NCBI GenBank assembly: GCA_947460915.1
Contig: CANHKJ010000129.1
Location: forward strand, 1-8,081
Origin: Verrucomicrobiia bacterium
GTDB taxonomy: Bacteria; Verrucomicrobiota; Verrucomicrobiia; Verrucomicrobiales; Akkermansiaceae
Reading direction: 5' to 3'
Length of the DNA: 8,081 nucleotides
Positions 1 through 5,935 of this stretch are shown one piece after another. A program made the translations under genes and the position numbers. Every line of letters begins with the position of its first letter. The first letter of the stretch is position 1. A model generated the notes under the pieces. The model was not told the origin of the DNA. It was given only the letters and a program-made list of their open reading frames with translations, and searched no databases.

Positions 1-1
1 A

Positions 2-358
2 CAAAAGATCAAAAAATCTGCAGACTCGCTCACCCTTGAGTTGAAAAAGACTCCCGATATTTTGGGCTCGGCGCGTCAGGTCATGGGCTTCATGGGCTAT
101 CTGGTAGGCTTTGCTGCAGAAACCGAAAACTTGGAAGAAAATGCGCGCACCAAACTGGAACGCAAGGGCTGCGACATGATCATCGCCAACGACGTTTCTC
201 AAGCTGGCATCGGATTTGACTCGGCAGAAAACGAAGTATTGATTGTCGAAGCCGCAGAAAACACCGCTTTGCCGCGCGATACGAAAGAACACCTGGCTCA
301 TCACCTAGCCGACATCATCAGTGATCGCTGGTTGCGCAAGCACAGCACGATGAGCTAG
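2..358 (+). CDS. coaBC: CoaBC C-terminal part (phosphopantothenate-cysteine ligase domain), 5' end outside window
   Basis: This is the last ~118 residues of the bifunctional enzyme that joins cysteine to 4'-phosphopantothenate (CoaB) and decarboxylates the product (CoaC) in cytosolic coenzyme A synthesis. The frame is open from base 2 without needing a start, so the gene begins before the window. Visible CoaB hallmarks are a KIKK stretch followed by LxLELKKTPDIL, then GYLVGFAAETENLEENARTKL, then KGCDMIIANDV, then a segment with an isolated F and N before VLIVEA. The end carries a K-E-H-L-A helix (LPRDTKEHLAHHLADII), as in CoaB proteins. The upstream CoaC flavoprotein domain cannot be seen, so the bifunctional name is inferred from the usual bacterial arrangement. 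The stop is TAG at 356-358. The neighbour pyrF converges on it with 13 bases between the stops and no obvious hairpin in between. Confidence 0.93.
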   Translation, partial: QKIKKSADSLTLELKKTPDILGSARQVMGFMGYLVGFAAETENLEENARTKLERKGCDMIIANDVSQAGIGFDSAENEVLIVEAAENTALPRDTKEHLAHHLADIISDRWLRKHSTMS

Positions 359-371
359 CCAATCAAGTCCC

Positions 372-1148
372 TCAGGCGCTGTAAGCGGCGCGGATCATTT
401 CGGCCCAATGTTTGGCCCGTTGGCCATAGCTCAAATCATCATTGGCGTAGAGAACACCACGGGACACATTGATCACATCGCCTGCACTGCGTCCCGCAGC
501 GGCAAGGGCCGCGAGGTCGCCACCTTGCGCACCCAAACCGGGCACTAATAAGGGAGCATCGGGAATCTTGGGCAAGACCCCAGCAGAATTGGTCAAACCG
601 ACGACGTAGCCAACATCGGTGGCCATGTTGGCAGCGCGCGAACGCTCACCGAGAGCGGTAACGAGCTCAAACACCGATCGGCCATCAGCCAAAATTTGTT
701 GCTGAAAATCCTGCGAACCAGCATTCGAGGTGACTGCCAGCAGATAGATCCCTTTGCCTTCCCACGAGAGAAATGGCTCGATCGAATCATAGCCGAGAAA
801 CGGATTCAGCGTGACAGCATCCACTTTCCAGTGTTCGAAATAACTATGTGCATAGTATTTCTGCGTCTCTCCGATATCGCTGCGCTTGGCATCGAGAATG
901 ATTGGCACTTCGCGCGGCATCCACGGCAACAGGCGATCGAGAATTTCAATCCCCTGCAAGCCCATTGCCTCAAAGTAGGCCATGTTCGGCTTGAATGCCG
1001 CCGCATGTTCCCATGTTTGCTCGACGACCGACTTTAGAAATCCTTCGACGGCAGCGATGTTGCCATCTACGGGGCGAGGGTCCAGTCCGACACAGAGTCG
1101 GGAATTTGTTGTGGCAATCCGGGCAGCTAATCGTTCGGCGTATCGCAT
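372..1148 (-). CDS. pyrF: Orotidine 5'-phosphate decarboxylase, group 2 (PyrF)
   Basis: Catalyses the last step of UMP synthesis, OMP to UMP plus CO2, in the cytosol. Numbering from the ATG at 1148 gives 258 residues. LCVGLDPRP (18-26) carries the first substrate-binding Asp, and AFKPNMAYFE (51-60) carries the conserved Lys. VPIILDAKRSDIG (81-93) is the catalytic D-x-K-x-x-D signature (D86, K88, D91). TLNPFLGYDSIEPF follows, then VGLTNSAG and VPGLGAQGGD (phosphate-binding loop region), and an Arg near 230. This motif set matches the longer group 2 family rather than E. coli-type PyrF. The frame extends to a TTG at 1184 (270 residues), but family proteins normally begin with a short (Y/F)xxRLxAR segment just before LCVGLDP. 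That matches MRYAERLAAR, so I prefer the ATG. Neither start has a Shine-Dalgarno motif. An open frame with a GlsB-like tail ends 10 bases upstream on the same strand. Confidence 0.95.
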   Translation of the reverse strand: MRYAERLAARIATTNSRLCVGLDPRPVDGNIAAVEGFLKSVVEQTWEHAAAFKPNMAYFEAMGLQGIEILDRLLPWMPREVPIILDAKRSDIGETQKYYAHSYFEHWKVDAVTLNPFLGYDSIEPFLSWEGKGIYLLAVTSNAGSQDFQQQILADGRSVFELVTALGERSRAANMATDVGYVVGLTNSAGVLPKIPDAPLLVPGLGAQGGDLAALAAAGRSAGDVINVSRGVLYANDDLSYGQRAKHWAEMIRAAYSA

Positions 1149-1158
1149 GCGCCAATGA

Positions 1159-1377
1159 TCAAACGAAACCTGACTCGATGGCAAGCATTAGTGATCGCGA
1201 TCTGGAAATTCGATTATTTTTGCCCTTTTTCGCGAAGATCAAAAGCAGTAGAAAAGCGCCAAGCGTGGCTGTGATGATCGAGCCCACAGGACCGTTGCCA
1301 CTCTTCCACAAACTAGCAATCGCAAATGCCTCCAGAGTCCTTGCGCGCAAGACGCAGCATCCATCTGCACTGCGCTA
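1159..1377 (-). pseudogene. Possible remnant or C-terminal part of a GlsB/YeaQ-type small membrane protein
   Basis: The frame is open from just below a TAG at 1375-1377 to a TGA at 1159-1161. A TTG at 1348-1350 is one possible start and would give 63 residues. It contains one clear membrane segment, GSIITATLGAFLLLLIF, followed by a basic KKGKNNR tail. That segment fits the C-terminal helix of the GlsB/YeaQ/YmgE (transglycosylase-associated) family, with the spacing G-S-x3-A-x2-G-A-x3-L-x-I-(Y/F). Intact family members are about 80 residues with two further N-terminal helices. Those are missing here, and the stop codon leaves little room for them, so this looks like a decayed gene. It could also be a short unrelated membrane protein, or chance. 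The stop lies 10 bases upstream of the preferred pyrF ATG, or overlaps pyrF if the TTG at 1184 is used. There is no ATG start and no ribosome binding site. Confidence 0.33.
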
Positions 1378-1402
1378 AAAATTTTGACCTTTTCCTCGTT
1401 TC
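1185..1402. other. Spacer between the divergent pyrF and M29 genes
   Basis: About 220-250 bases separate the pyrF start from the aminopeptidase start on the opposite strand. Promoters for both should lie here, but I cannot pick a convincing -35/-10 pair on either strand. Besides the GlsB-like frame, the spacer holds a perfect 12-base palindrome, CTTGCGCGCAAG, at 1340-1351, and an A/T-rich stretch TAAAAATTTT at about 1376-1385. Confidence 0.5.
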
Positions 1403-1417
1403 ATGCACACTCGCTTC

Positions 1418-2518
1418 ATGCACGACTCACGCATTGATGACTTGGCCAAGCAATTGGTTCGCTATTCGACCTCACTCAAAAAAGGCGAAAAGGTTCTTCT
1501 CGATCTCTACGATGTGCCGGAGAGCATCGGCATTGCCTTGATTCGCGAGGCTCGCGCCGTCGGAGCTGTGCCGCTTTTGCGCCTGCACAGCAATCGACTC
1601 AATCGCGAAATGTTACGCGGAGCCACTGACGAACAATATTCCTTGATCGCCAAACATTTGCTGCACGAAATGAAGGACATGGATGCCTACATTGCCATTC
1701 GTGGTTCATCAAACATCGCCGAAACCAGCGATGTTCCCGCCGAGCGCATGAAGTTGGCAATGGGCAAAACGCGCGGGGTCATCGATCATCGCGTCAAGAA
1801 AACCAAGTGGTGTGTGTTGCGCTGGCCTACAGCATCCATGGCACAACAAGCCGGCATGAGCACCGAGGCCTTCGAGGATTTTTACTTCAAGTGTTGCTTG
1901 CTCGACTACAAAGCACTCATCCCCGCCATGAATGCCTTGAAAAAACTCATGGATGCGACCAGTGATGTCCACATCAAAGGTCCGGGCACGGATTTGCGAT
2001 TCTCGATCAAAGACATTCCCGCCGTCACCAGTGGAGGCAACTACAATGTGCCCGATGGCGAGGTATTCACCTCTCCGGTGAAGGATTCCGTGGAAGGTGT
2101 GATCTCTTACAATGCACCGACGATTTATCAAGGCATTCCCTTTGACTCCATCGTACTGACGTTTGAAAAAGGTAAAATTGTCAAAGCGGAATCCCCAGGT
2201 AAAACCAAAGAGCTCAATCGCATTCTCGATGCCGATCCCGGAGCGCGCTACATTGGGGAGTTCGCCCTTGGTTTCCATCCACACATCCGCCATGCGATGC
2301 GCGATATTTTGTTCGATGAAAAAATCAGTGGATCGTTTCACTTCACTCCAGGCCAAGCCTACGAAGAAGCCGACAATGGCAATCGCTCGCAAGTGCACTG
2401 GGACATGGTGAGCATCCAACGCAAAGACACCGGAGGTGGCGAAATTTACTTCGATGGCAAGTTGATTCGCAAGGACGGCATTTTCTTGCCAAAAGCTCTT
2501 CACAAGTTGAACGGATGA
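1418..2518 (+). CDS. M29-family metallo-aminopeptidase (AmpS/PepS/aminopeptidase T type)
   Basis: Cytosolic two-metal exopeptidase that removes N-terminal amino acids from peptides. Numbering from the ATG at 1418 gives 366 residues. The N-terminal domain starts [15 protein letters not shown] and contains the [10 protein letters not shown] strand typical of M29. The catalytic domain holds [11 protein letters not shown] with E215, then [10 protein letters not shown] with E281. The 66-residue gap between these glutamates is the spacing I recall for the metal ligands of the family. [10 protein letters not shown] follows with H308 and Y315, and finally VHWDMV with H327 and D329. All six expected metal or catalytic residues are therefore present. 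No signal peptide is seen. An in-frame ATG 15 bases upstream (1403) would add MHTRF; the second ATG matches the usual family N-terminus better. The stop overlaps the next gene start as ATGA, suggesting an operon with the glycosidase. Confidence 0.92.
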   Translation: MHDSRIDDLAKQLVRYSTSLKKGEKVLLDLYDVPESIGIALIREARAVGAVPLLRLHSNRLNREMLRGATDEQYSLIAKHLLHEMKDMDAYIAIRGSSNIAETSDVPAERMKLAMGKTRGVIDHRVKKTKWCVLRWPTASMAQQAGMSTEAFEDFYFKCCLLDYKALIPAMNALKKLMDATSDVHIKGPGTDLRFSIKDIPAVTSGGNYNVPDGEVFTSPVKDSVEGVISYNAPTIYQGIPFDSIVLTFEKGKIVKAESPGKTKELNRILDADPGARYIGEFALGFHPHIRHAMRDILFDEKISGSFHFTPGQAYEEADNGNRSQVHWDMVSIQRKDTGGGEIYFDGKLIRKDGIFLPKALHKLNG

Positions 2519-3939
2519 TGCACAAAAAAATCATCGCCGCCTGCTGGCTGATGCTGGCCTCCGTTCTATGGGCTCAGCCTTATCGGCCAGTCAAAGAGAA
2601 CATCCCCGCTGTGACGCGAGAGTTTCGCGGAGCATGGGCGGCAGTGATTTACAACATCGATTGGCCGAGCAAAAGCACGCTATCCGCAGCAGCGCAGAAA
2701 GCGGAAATGGTCGCGATTCTCAATCGCATGGTCGAGTTGCGCATGAACGCTCTGATTTTTCAGGTGCGACCTCAATGCGACGCGGTGTATGAGTCGAGCC
2801 GCGAGCCTTGGTCATCATGGCTCACCGGCACCATGGGAAAATCTCCGGGCTATGATCCCCTCGCCTTCACCATTGCCGAAGCTCACCGTCGTGGCATCGA
2901 AGTCCACGCATGGTTCAATCCCTTTCGCGCTCTCGCGAATGCAGCAGCTCCTGTGGCACCGAATCACATCACGCGCAGTGCCCCATCTCTAACCAAAAAA
3001 TACGCTACCATGAAGTGGTGCGATCCTGCGATTCCCGAAACGCGCACGCGTGCTCTCGCAGCAATGCTCGACGTCGCCCGCCGCTACGATGTGGATGGCA
3101 TTCATATCGATGATTATTTTTATCCCTATCCGATTGGCGGCGCACGCTTTGCCGATGGCAAGACCAATGCAGAACGCCGTGCACTGGTCGATCAGTTTGT
3201 GCAGCAAATGTATGCGCAACTCAAACAGGTGAAACCATGGTTGCGCATCGGCATCAGTCCCTTTGGCATTTGGAAACCAGGAATCCCCGAGGGCACGACA
3301 GCGCAGTTGAATGCCTACGAGGATCTCGCCTGTGATGCGCGCAAGTGGCTAGCCAATGGTTGGTGCGACTACATGGCACCGCAGCTTTATTGGCGCATTG
3401 AGGGGCCTCAGAGTTATCCACTTTTGCTAAAATGGTGGCGTGCTCAGGGTTCTCGACCCGTCTGGCCGGGCATTGCCACATCACGTTTGTCGAGCAGCGA
3501 GGACCCCACACGCAAAGCCGAAGAAATCTACAACCAAGTGATGCTCAGCCGCACGATTCCTGGCTCACAGCACGCAGGACATTTGCATTGGAGTGTGAAA
3601 GCGCTGATGGAAAATCGCGACAACGTCAACGCGCTGTTGAAAAAAGCCTATGGCACCGGAGCACTCGTTCCACCACTCGCAGGTGCGCCAAGAATCGCGC
3701 CCGCTATGCCAGAAGCTTCGGCGCGTGCCGAGGGCAAAGAAACTAAAATCTCTTGGAAACATCGCGATCCCGCCATCAAAAAAACCATTTTGCAAGCTCG
3801 CTATCAGGGCAAATGGTTCACCTATCAAGTTCTTGGCCCGCAAGAACAAACCGTGAGCATACCTTTTGCCGAGGCTGTGGCCATCAGTAGCGCTGATCGT
3901 TTCGGCACGACCAGTGCACCGCGGATTCTCGCCCGTTGA
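2515..3939 (+). CDS. Secreted GHL10 (DUF187) glycosidase, DigH/YngK-like
   Basis: A 474-residue exported hydrolase. The N-terminus has MMHKK, then a hydrophobic core [13 protein letters not shown] and a likely signal peptidase I site after LWA, before QPYRP. The catalytic domain (about 33-380) shows the GHL10 landmarks: [17 protein letters not shown] (36-51), [13 protein letters not shown] (80-92), [11 protein letters not shown] (129-139), [14 protein letters not shown] (193-206, with paired aspartates on a barrel strand), IGISPFGIW (245-253) and [10 protein letters not shown] (284-293). The last ~85 residues look like a fibronectin-III-type beta domain (ISWKHRD near 412-418, [15 protein letters not shown] near 455-469). 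The E. coli GHL10 member DigH (YddW) is a lipoprotein that cleaves peptidoglycan glycan strands stripped of stem peptides, so a cell-wall substrate is plausible; this is inference. No lipobox is seen. The start ATGATG overlaps the aminopeptidase stop; either ATG would serve. Confidence 0.9.
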   Translation: MMHKKIIAACWLMLASVLWAQPYRPVKENIPAVTREFRGAWAAVIYNIDWPSKSTLSAAAQKAEMVAILNRMVELRMNALIFQVRPQCDAVYESSREPWSSWLTGTMGKSPGYDPLAFTIAEAHRRGIEVHAWFNPFRALANAAAPVAPNHITRSAPSLTKKYATMKWCDPAIPETRTRALAAMLDVARRYDVDGIHIDDYFYPYPIGGARFADGKTNAERRALVDQFVQQMYAQLKQVKPWLRIGISPFGIWKPGIPEGTTAQLNAYEDLACDARKWLANGWCDYMAPQLYWRIEGPQSYPLLLKWWRAQGSRPVWPGIATSRLSSSEDPTRKAEEIYNQVMLSRTIPGSQHAGHLHWSVKALMENRDNVNALLKKAYGTGALVPPLAGAPRIAPAMPEASARAEGKETKISWKHRDPAIKKTILQARYQGKWFTYQVLGPQEQTVSIPFAEAVAISSADRFGTTSAPRILAR

Positions 3940-4267
3940 TCACAAATCTATACTCTCCATCACGAAGATCGATTTTCTTCTGCGCATGATGCCACGAGCT
4001 TTTTGCAATTCAATGGCAACAGCTTTGAGCAGTTAATCCAATCCACCGATGATCGAGTAAAAGAAAATGCAGCGATTATCTTCACCCTTTTGAGATTCCT
4101 CCGAGAGGTTCGAGTTATTGAACAGAGAAAAAAAAGAGATCGAAGAGATGATTCGTAGGAAAATGGCGCAAGATGATATGCGAAGTCACCTGCGGAAATC
4201 GAACTTTCATTTCCTTAATCCGAGCTCCGAGACCTCTCAATTCATGAGGGAAAAGAATCACCTCTAA
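3940..4267 (+). pseudogene. Possible frameshifted gene remnant (two adjoining open frames)
   Basis: Directly after the glycosidase TGA the same frame stays open for 72 codons, to a TAG at 4156-4158. It reads as ordinary protein (for example FLQFNGNSFEQLIQS and VKENAAIIFTLLRFLREV). The +1 frame is open from 4094 to a TAA at 4265-4267 and contains REKKEIEEMIRRKMAQDDM, a charged helix. The two frames overlap across a run of eight A at 4128-4135. Losing one A there would join them into a single ~108-codon frame. Neither half has an ATG start in a useful place, and I recognise no family. This is a candidate decayed gene only: chance open frames are possible, and the opposite strand is open here too. 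Confidence 0.22.
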
Positions 4268-4321
4268 AATGCGTGGCACTGCACCCAAGAGCAATGACGC
4301 GACCTGATTCAACGTAACCAT
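4115..4321 (-). CDS. Uncertain short ORF, hypothetical protein
   Basis: A 68-codon frame with an ATG start at 4321 and a TAA stop at 4115-4117, transcribed opposite to both neighbours. The product would begin MVTLNQVASLLLGAVPRI, pass through VILFPHELRGLGARIKE, and end in a phenylalanine-rich LFDLFFFSVQ. It has a hydrophobic N-terminal third but no clear signal peptide or full membrane span, and I recognise no domain. There is no Shine-Dalgarno sequence. It overlaps the competing + strand frames, and at most one of them is likely to be real. Confidence 0.18.
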   Translation of the reverse strand: MVTLNQVASLLLGAVPRILEVILFPHELRGLGARIKEMKVRFPQVTSHIILRHFPTNHLFDLFFFSVQ

Positions 4322-4405
4322 GCAAGAGTGATATGCGGCGGAGTTTTTTCAAGAGCAGTATACCAATACTAACAACACGTTCAGTTAACTTAGCAAAGGA
4401 ATGTT

Positions 4406-4434
4406 TTGACTGCTACACGAAAAATGCGCAAATT
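4406..4434 (+). promoter_or_regulatory. Weak candidate promoter for fabG-sixA
   Basis: TTGACT at 4406-4411 is a good -35 hexamer. After 17 bases comes CAAATT at 4429-4434, only a 3-of-6 match to a -10. A start of transcription about 7 bases later would fall on or beside the fabG ATG, giving a leaderless or near-leaderless message. The weak -10 keeps confidence low. Confidence 0.25.
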
Positions 4435-4440
4435 CCGCGC

Positions 4441-5187
4441 ATGCCAAATTTTGAAGGAAAAGTCGCAGTGGTCACCGGTGGTGGCCGGGGCATTGGTCAG
4501 GCCATCGCCAAAGCATTTGTCGAAAACGGAGGCAAGGTCGCGGTAGTCAGCCGCAGTCTCTCCAGTTGCGGAGCCGTGGCGGATGAACTCAACACCAGTC
4601 ATCCGGGATCTGCCAAAGCCTATGCCGTCGATGTCGCAGATCACGAAGCCGTGCAAGAGCTGGGCAAACAGATCATTGCTGATTTCGGCACCGTCAACAT
4701 TCTCGTCAACAACGCAGGAGTTACACGAGATGGTTTGCTGATGCGCATGAAAGAAGAAGATTGGAACACCGTGCTCGATACCAATCTCAAGGGCGCCTTC
4801 AACACGGTAAAAGCATTCATGCGCACCTTGATGAAAGCAGAAGATCCGCGCATCATCAACATCGCCTCAGTCATCGGCCTCATTGGTAATGCTGGACAAG
4901 CAAACTACTCGGCAAGCAAGGCGGGATTGATTGGTTTCACCAAAGCCGTTGCGCGTGAACTTTCTGGCCGTGCAGTAACATGCAATGCAGTCGCCCCTGG
5001 TTTCATCACCACGGATATGACCGGTGAGCTATCGGAAAAACTACGCGAAGAAGTCATGACAAAAATCCCGCTCGGTTCCTTCGGGGAAACTGCCGATATC
5101 GCAAACGCCGTGCTTTTCATCGCCAGCAAAGAAGCTCGCTACATTACCGGCCAAGTGCTTGCTGTCGATGGTGGTATGACCATGTAA
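4441..5187 (+). CDS. fabG: 3-oxoacyl-ACP reductase FabG (short-chain dehydrogenase)
   Basis: Reduces 3-oxoacyl-ACP to 3-hydroxyacyl-ACP with NADPH in the cytosolic fatty-acid elongation cycle. The 248-residue product has the full classical SDR set: the cofactor loop TGGGRGIG (12-19), D64-V65 after the fourth strand, NNAG (90-93), the active-site Asn in DTNLKGAFN (N115), Ser143 in NIASVIG, and YSASK (Y156, K160). VAPGFITTDMT (184-194) follows and the protein ends ITGQVLAVDGGMTM, the usual FabG C-terminus. Length and motifs match FabG rather than other SDRs, although substrate cannot be proven from sequence. The frame is open back to an ATG at 4333, but those 36 extra residues do not resemble the family and MPNFEGKVAVVTG is the normal start. 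No acpP, fabD or fabF is adjacent. sixA follows after 13 bases. Confidence 0.93.
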   Translation: MPNFEGKVAVVTGGGRGIGQAIAKAFVENGGKVAVVSRSLSSCGAVADELNTSHPGSAKAYAVDVADHEAVQELGKQIIADFGTVNILVNNAGVTRDGLLMRMKEEDWNTVLDTNLKGAFNTVKAFMRTLMKAEDPRIINIASVIGLIGNAGQANYSASKAGLIGFTKAVARELSGRAVTCNAVAPGFITTDMTGELSEKLREEVMTKIPLGSFGETADIANAVLFIASKEARYITGQVLAVDGGMTM

Positions 5188-5200
5188 TTTTTACAATACT

Positions 5201-5710
5201 ATGGAACTTCTCCTACTACGACACGGCAAGGCCGAAGCTCACGGACTTCCCGCGGGGGATGCAGAACGCGCATTACTTGGCAAAGGCATCGACCAAGCGC
5301 GTCGTGTAGGAGAGTATCTGCGTCTCGCCGGGCTACTCCCGGAAATCGTATTGACCAGTCCCATGGTGCGGGCCAAACAAACTGCTGAGCATTTTTGCAA
5401 AGCAGCTCAACTTCCAGGGCCTGTGATCCAATCGTGGTTGACCATCGGCATGCATCCTGATGTTGCACTGCGCGAGTTGAGTGCCTTTTTCGAATTCAAA
5501 CGCGTTTGCATCGTCGGGCACGAACCAGACTTTTCCTCGCTGATCGCGTGGGTCACCAATGGAGAAGGCGGCGCTGTAGAAGTCCGCAAAGGCGCGATCG
5601 CGATGCTCGAAATCAAACCACCCTCACGCTCTGGCATTCTGCGCTTTGTGATCCCACAACGCATGATGCAGCCGCTGACAGGCCGCGCCGATCAGCCCAG
5701 CGATGATTGA
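5201..5710 (+). CDS. sixA: Phosphohistidine phosphatase SixA (histidine phosphatase superfamily)
   Basis: A 169-residue single-domain histidine phosphatase. The RHG motif at residues 7-9 (LLLLRHGKAE) supplies the phosphate-accepting H8. A second conserved Arg lies in TSPMVRAKQTAE (R57), and the second catalytic His is in CIVGHEPDFSSL (H107, with E108). The compact size and the spacing RHGxAE / LTSPxxRAxQTA / VGHEPDxSxL fit the SixA branch, whose characterised members dephosphorylate phosphohistidine on histidine-phosphotransfer or PTS proteins. The actual target here is unknown. The C-terminus (after about 153) is polar and probably disordered. The start is the ATG nearest the fabG stop, with an A/T-rich 13-base gap and no Shine-Dalgarno, so the gene is probably co-transcribed with fabG. 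Confidence 0.9.
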   Translation: MELLLLRHGKAEAHGLPAGDAERALLGKGIDQARRVGEYLRLAGLLPEIVLTSPMVRAKQTAEHFCKAAQLPGPVIQSWLTIGMHPDVALRELSAFFEFKRVCIVGHEPDFSSLIAWVTNGEGGAVEVRKGAIAMLEIKPPSRSGILRFVIPQRMMQPLTGRADQPSDD

Positions 5711-5716
5711 TCCTGA

Positions 5717-5744
5717 TTGACAGCCGCAGCTTGCATGCTACATT
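5717..5744 (+). promoter_or_regulatory. Likely promoter of the cysteine-rich lipoprotein gene
   Basis: A perfect -35 TTGACA (5717-5722), a 16-base spacer and TACATT (5739-5744, 4 of 6 matches) lie just after the sixA stop. Transcription would begin near 5751, leaving a leader of only about 5 bases before the ATG at 5756. The preceding gene ends at 5710, so the promoter lies wholly between genes. Confidence 0.5.
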
Positions 5745-5755
5745 TTTTTTCCATT

Positions 5756-5929
5756 ATGAAAAGTATCACCACTCTCTTTCTATGTGCTACCGCATGCTTG
5801 GTCGTCTCATCTTGCAGCATTGGTGCTTCCATTTCTTACTGCGGAAGCAAAGCCTGCTCCGACTGCAAACCCTGCAAGTGCTCACCTGAGGCCATCAAGA
5901 CTGGTCATTGCAATTGCAAGAAAAACTAA
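5756..5929 (+). CDS. Small cysteine-rich lipoprotein, unknown function
   Basis: A 57-residue product. MKSITTLFLCATACLVVSSC is a lipoprotein signal: a lysine, a hydrophobic core, then a VSSC lipobox that would make C20 the lipidated residue. The mature part is only 38 residues and holds eight cysteines including the anchor. After SIGASISY comes CGSKACSDCKPCKC (C29, C34, C37, C40, C42), and the end is GHCNCKKN (C52, C54). CxxCxxCxC plus a distal CxC suggests metal binding or multiple disulfides; that is inference. I recognise no named family. The frame is open back to an upstream ATG at 5717, but that ATG overlaps the -35 hexamer and the added residues do not look like a signal. A T-rich stretch and no Shine-Dalgarno precede the ATG. 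Its stop is 6 bases from the stop of the converging gene. Confidence 0.75.
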   Translation: MKSITTLFLCATACLVVSSCSIGASISYCGSKACSDCKPCKCSPEAIKTGHCNCKKN

Positions 5930-5935
5930 CCGTTT

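Larger units (their letters stand above)
3940..4440. other. Roughly 500-base low-GC spacer without a confident gene
   Basis: Between the glycosidase stop and the preferred fabG start the sequence falls to roughly mid-40s percent GC by hand count, below its neighbours. I see no strong hairpin plus T-run terminator after the glycosidase and no tRNA. The left two thirds hold short overlapping open frames on both strands, listed separately. The last 100 bases should contain the fabG promoter. Confidence 0.6.

Noticed and set aside
696..1037. 113-codon + strand frame opposite pyrF
   Set aside because: It is fully covered by the well-supported pyrF frame, and its product has no recognisable domain.
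1709..2503. 264-codon open frame on the - strand, inside the aminopeptidase gene
   Set aside because: The + strand encodes an M29 protein with all six expected active-site residues across the same bases. The antisense product matches no family I know, and long antisense frames are common opposite genes with this codon bias.
4103..4118. GGTTCGAGT, resembling a tRNA T-arm
   Set aside because: The flanking bases do not form the 5-bp T stem, and no acceptor or anticodon arm could be placed around it.
4395..4409. AAAGGA directly before ATG TTT TGA, a possible two-codon leader peptide upstream of fabG
   Set aside because: The purine stretch abuts the ATG with no spacer, so it would not work as a ribosome binding site. 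The candidate -35 overlaps it.
4333..4440. 36-residue N-terminal extension of fabG from an upstream ATG
   Set aside because: The added residues do not resemble FabG, while MPNFEGKVAVVTG is the standard family start. The added stretch also contains the candidate promoter.
5908..5919. Palindrome TTGCAATTGCAA as a possible terminator for the lipoprotein gene
   Set aside because: It lies in the coding region (encoding part of GHCNCK), is weakly paired and A/T-rich with no loop, and is not followed by a T-run on the + strand. A 12-base palindrome is expected by chance at this window size.
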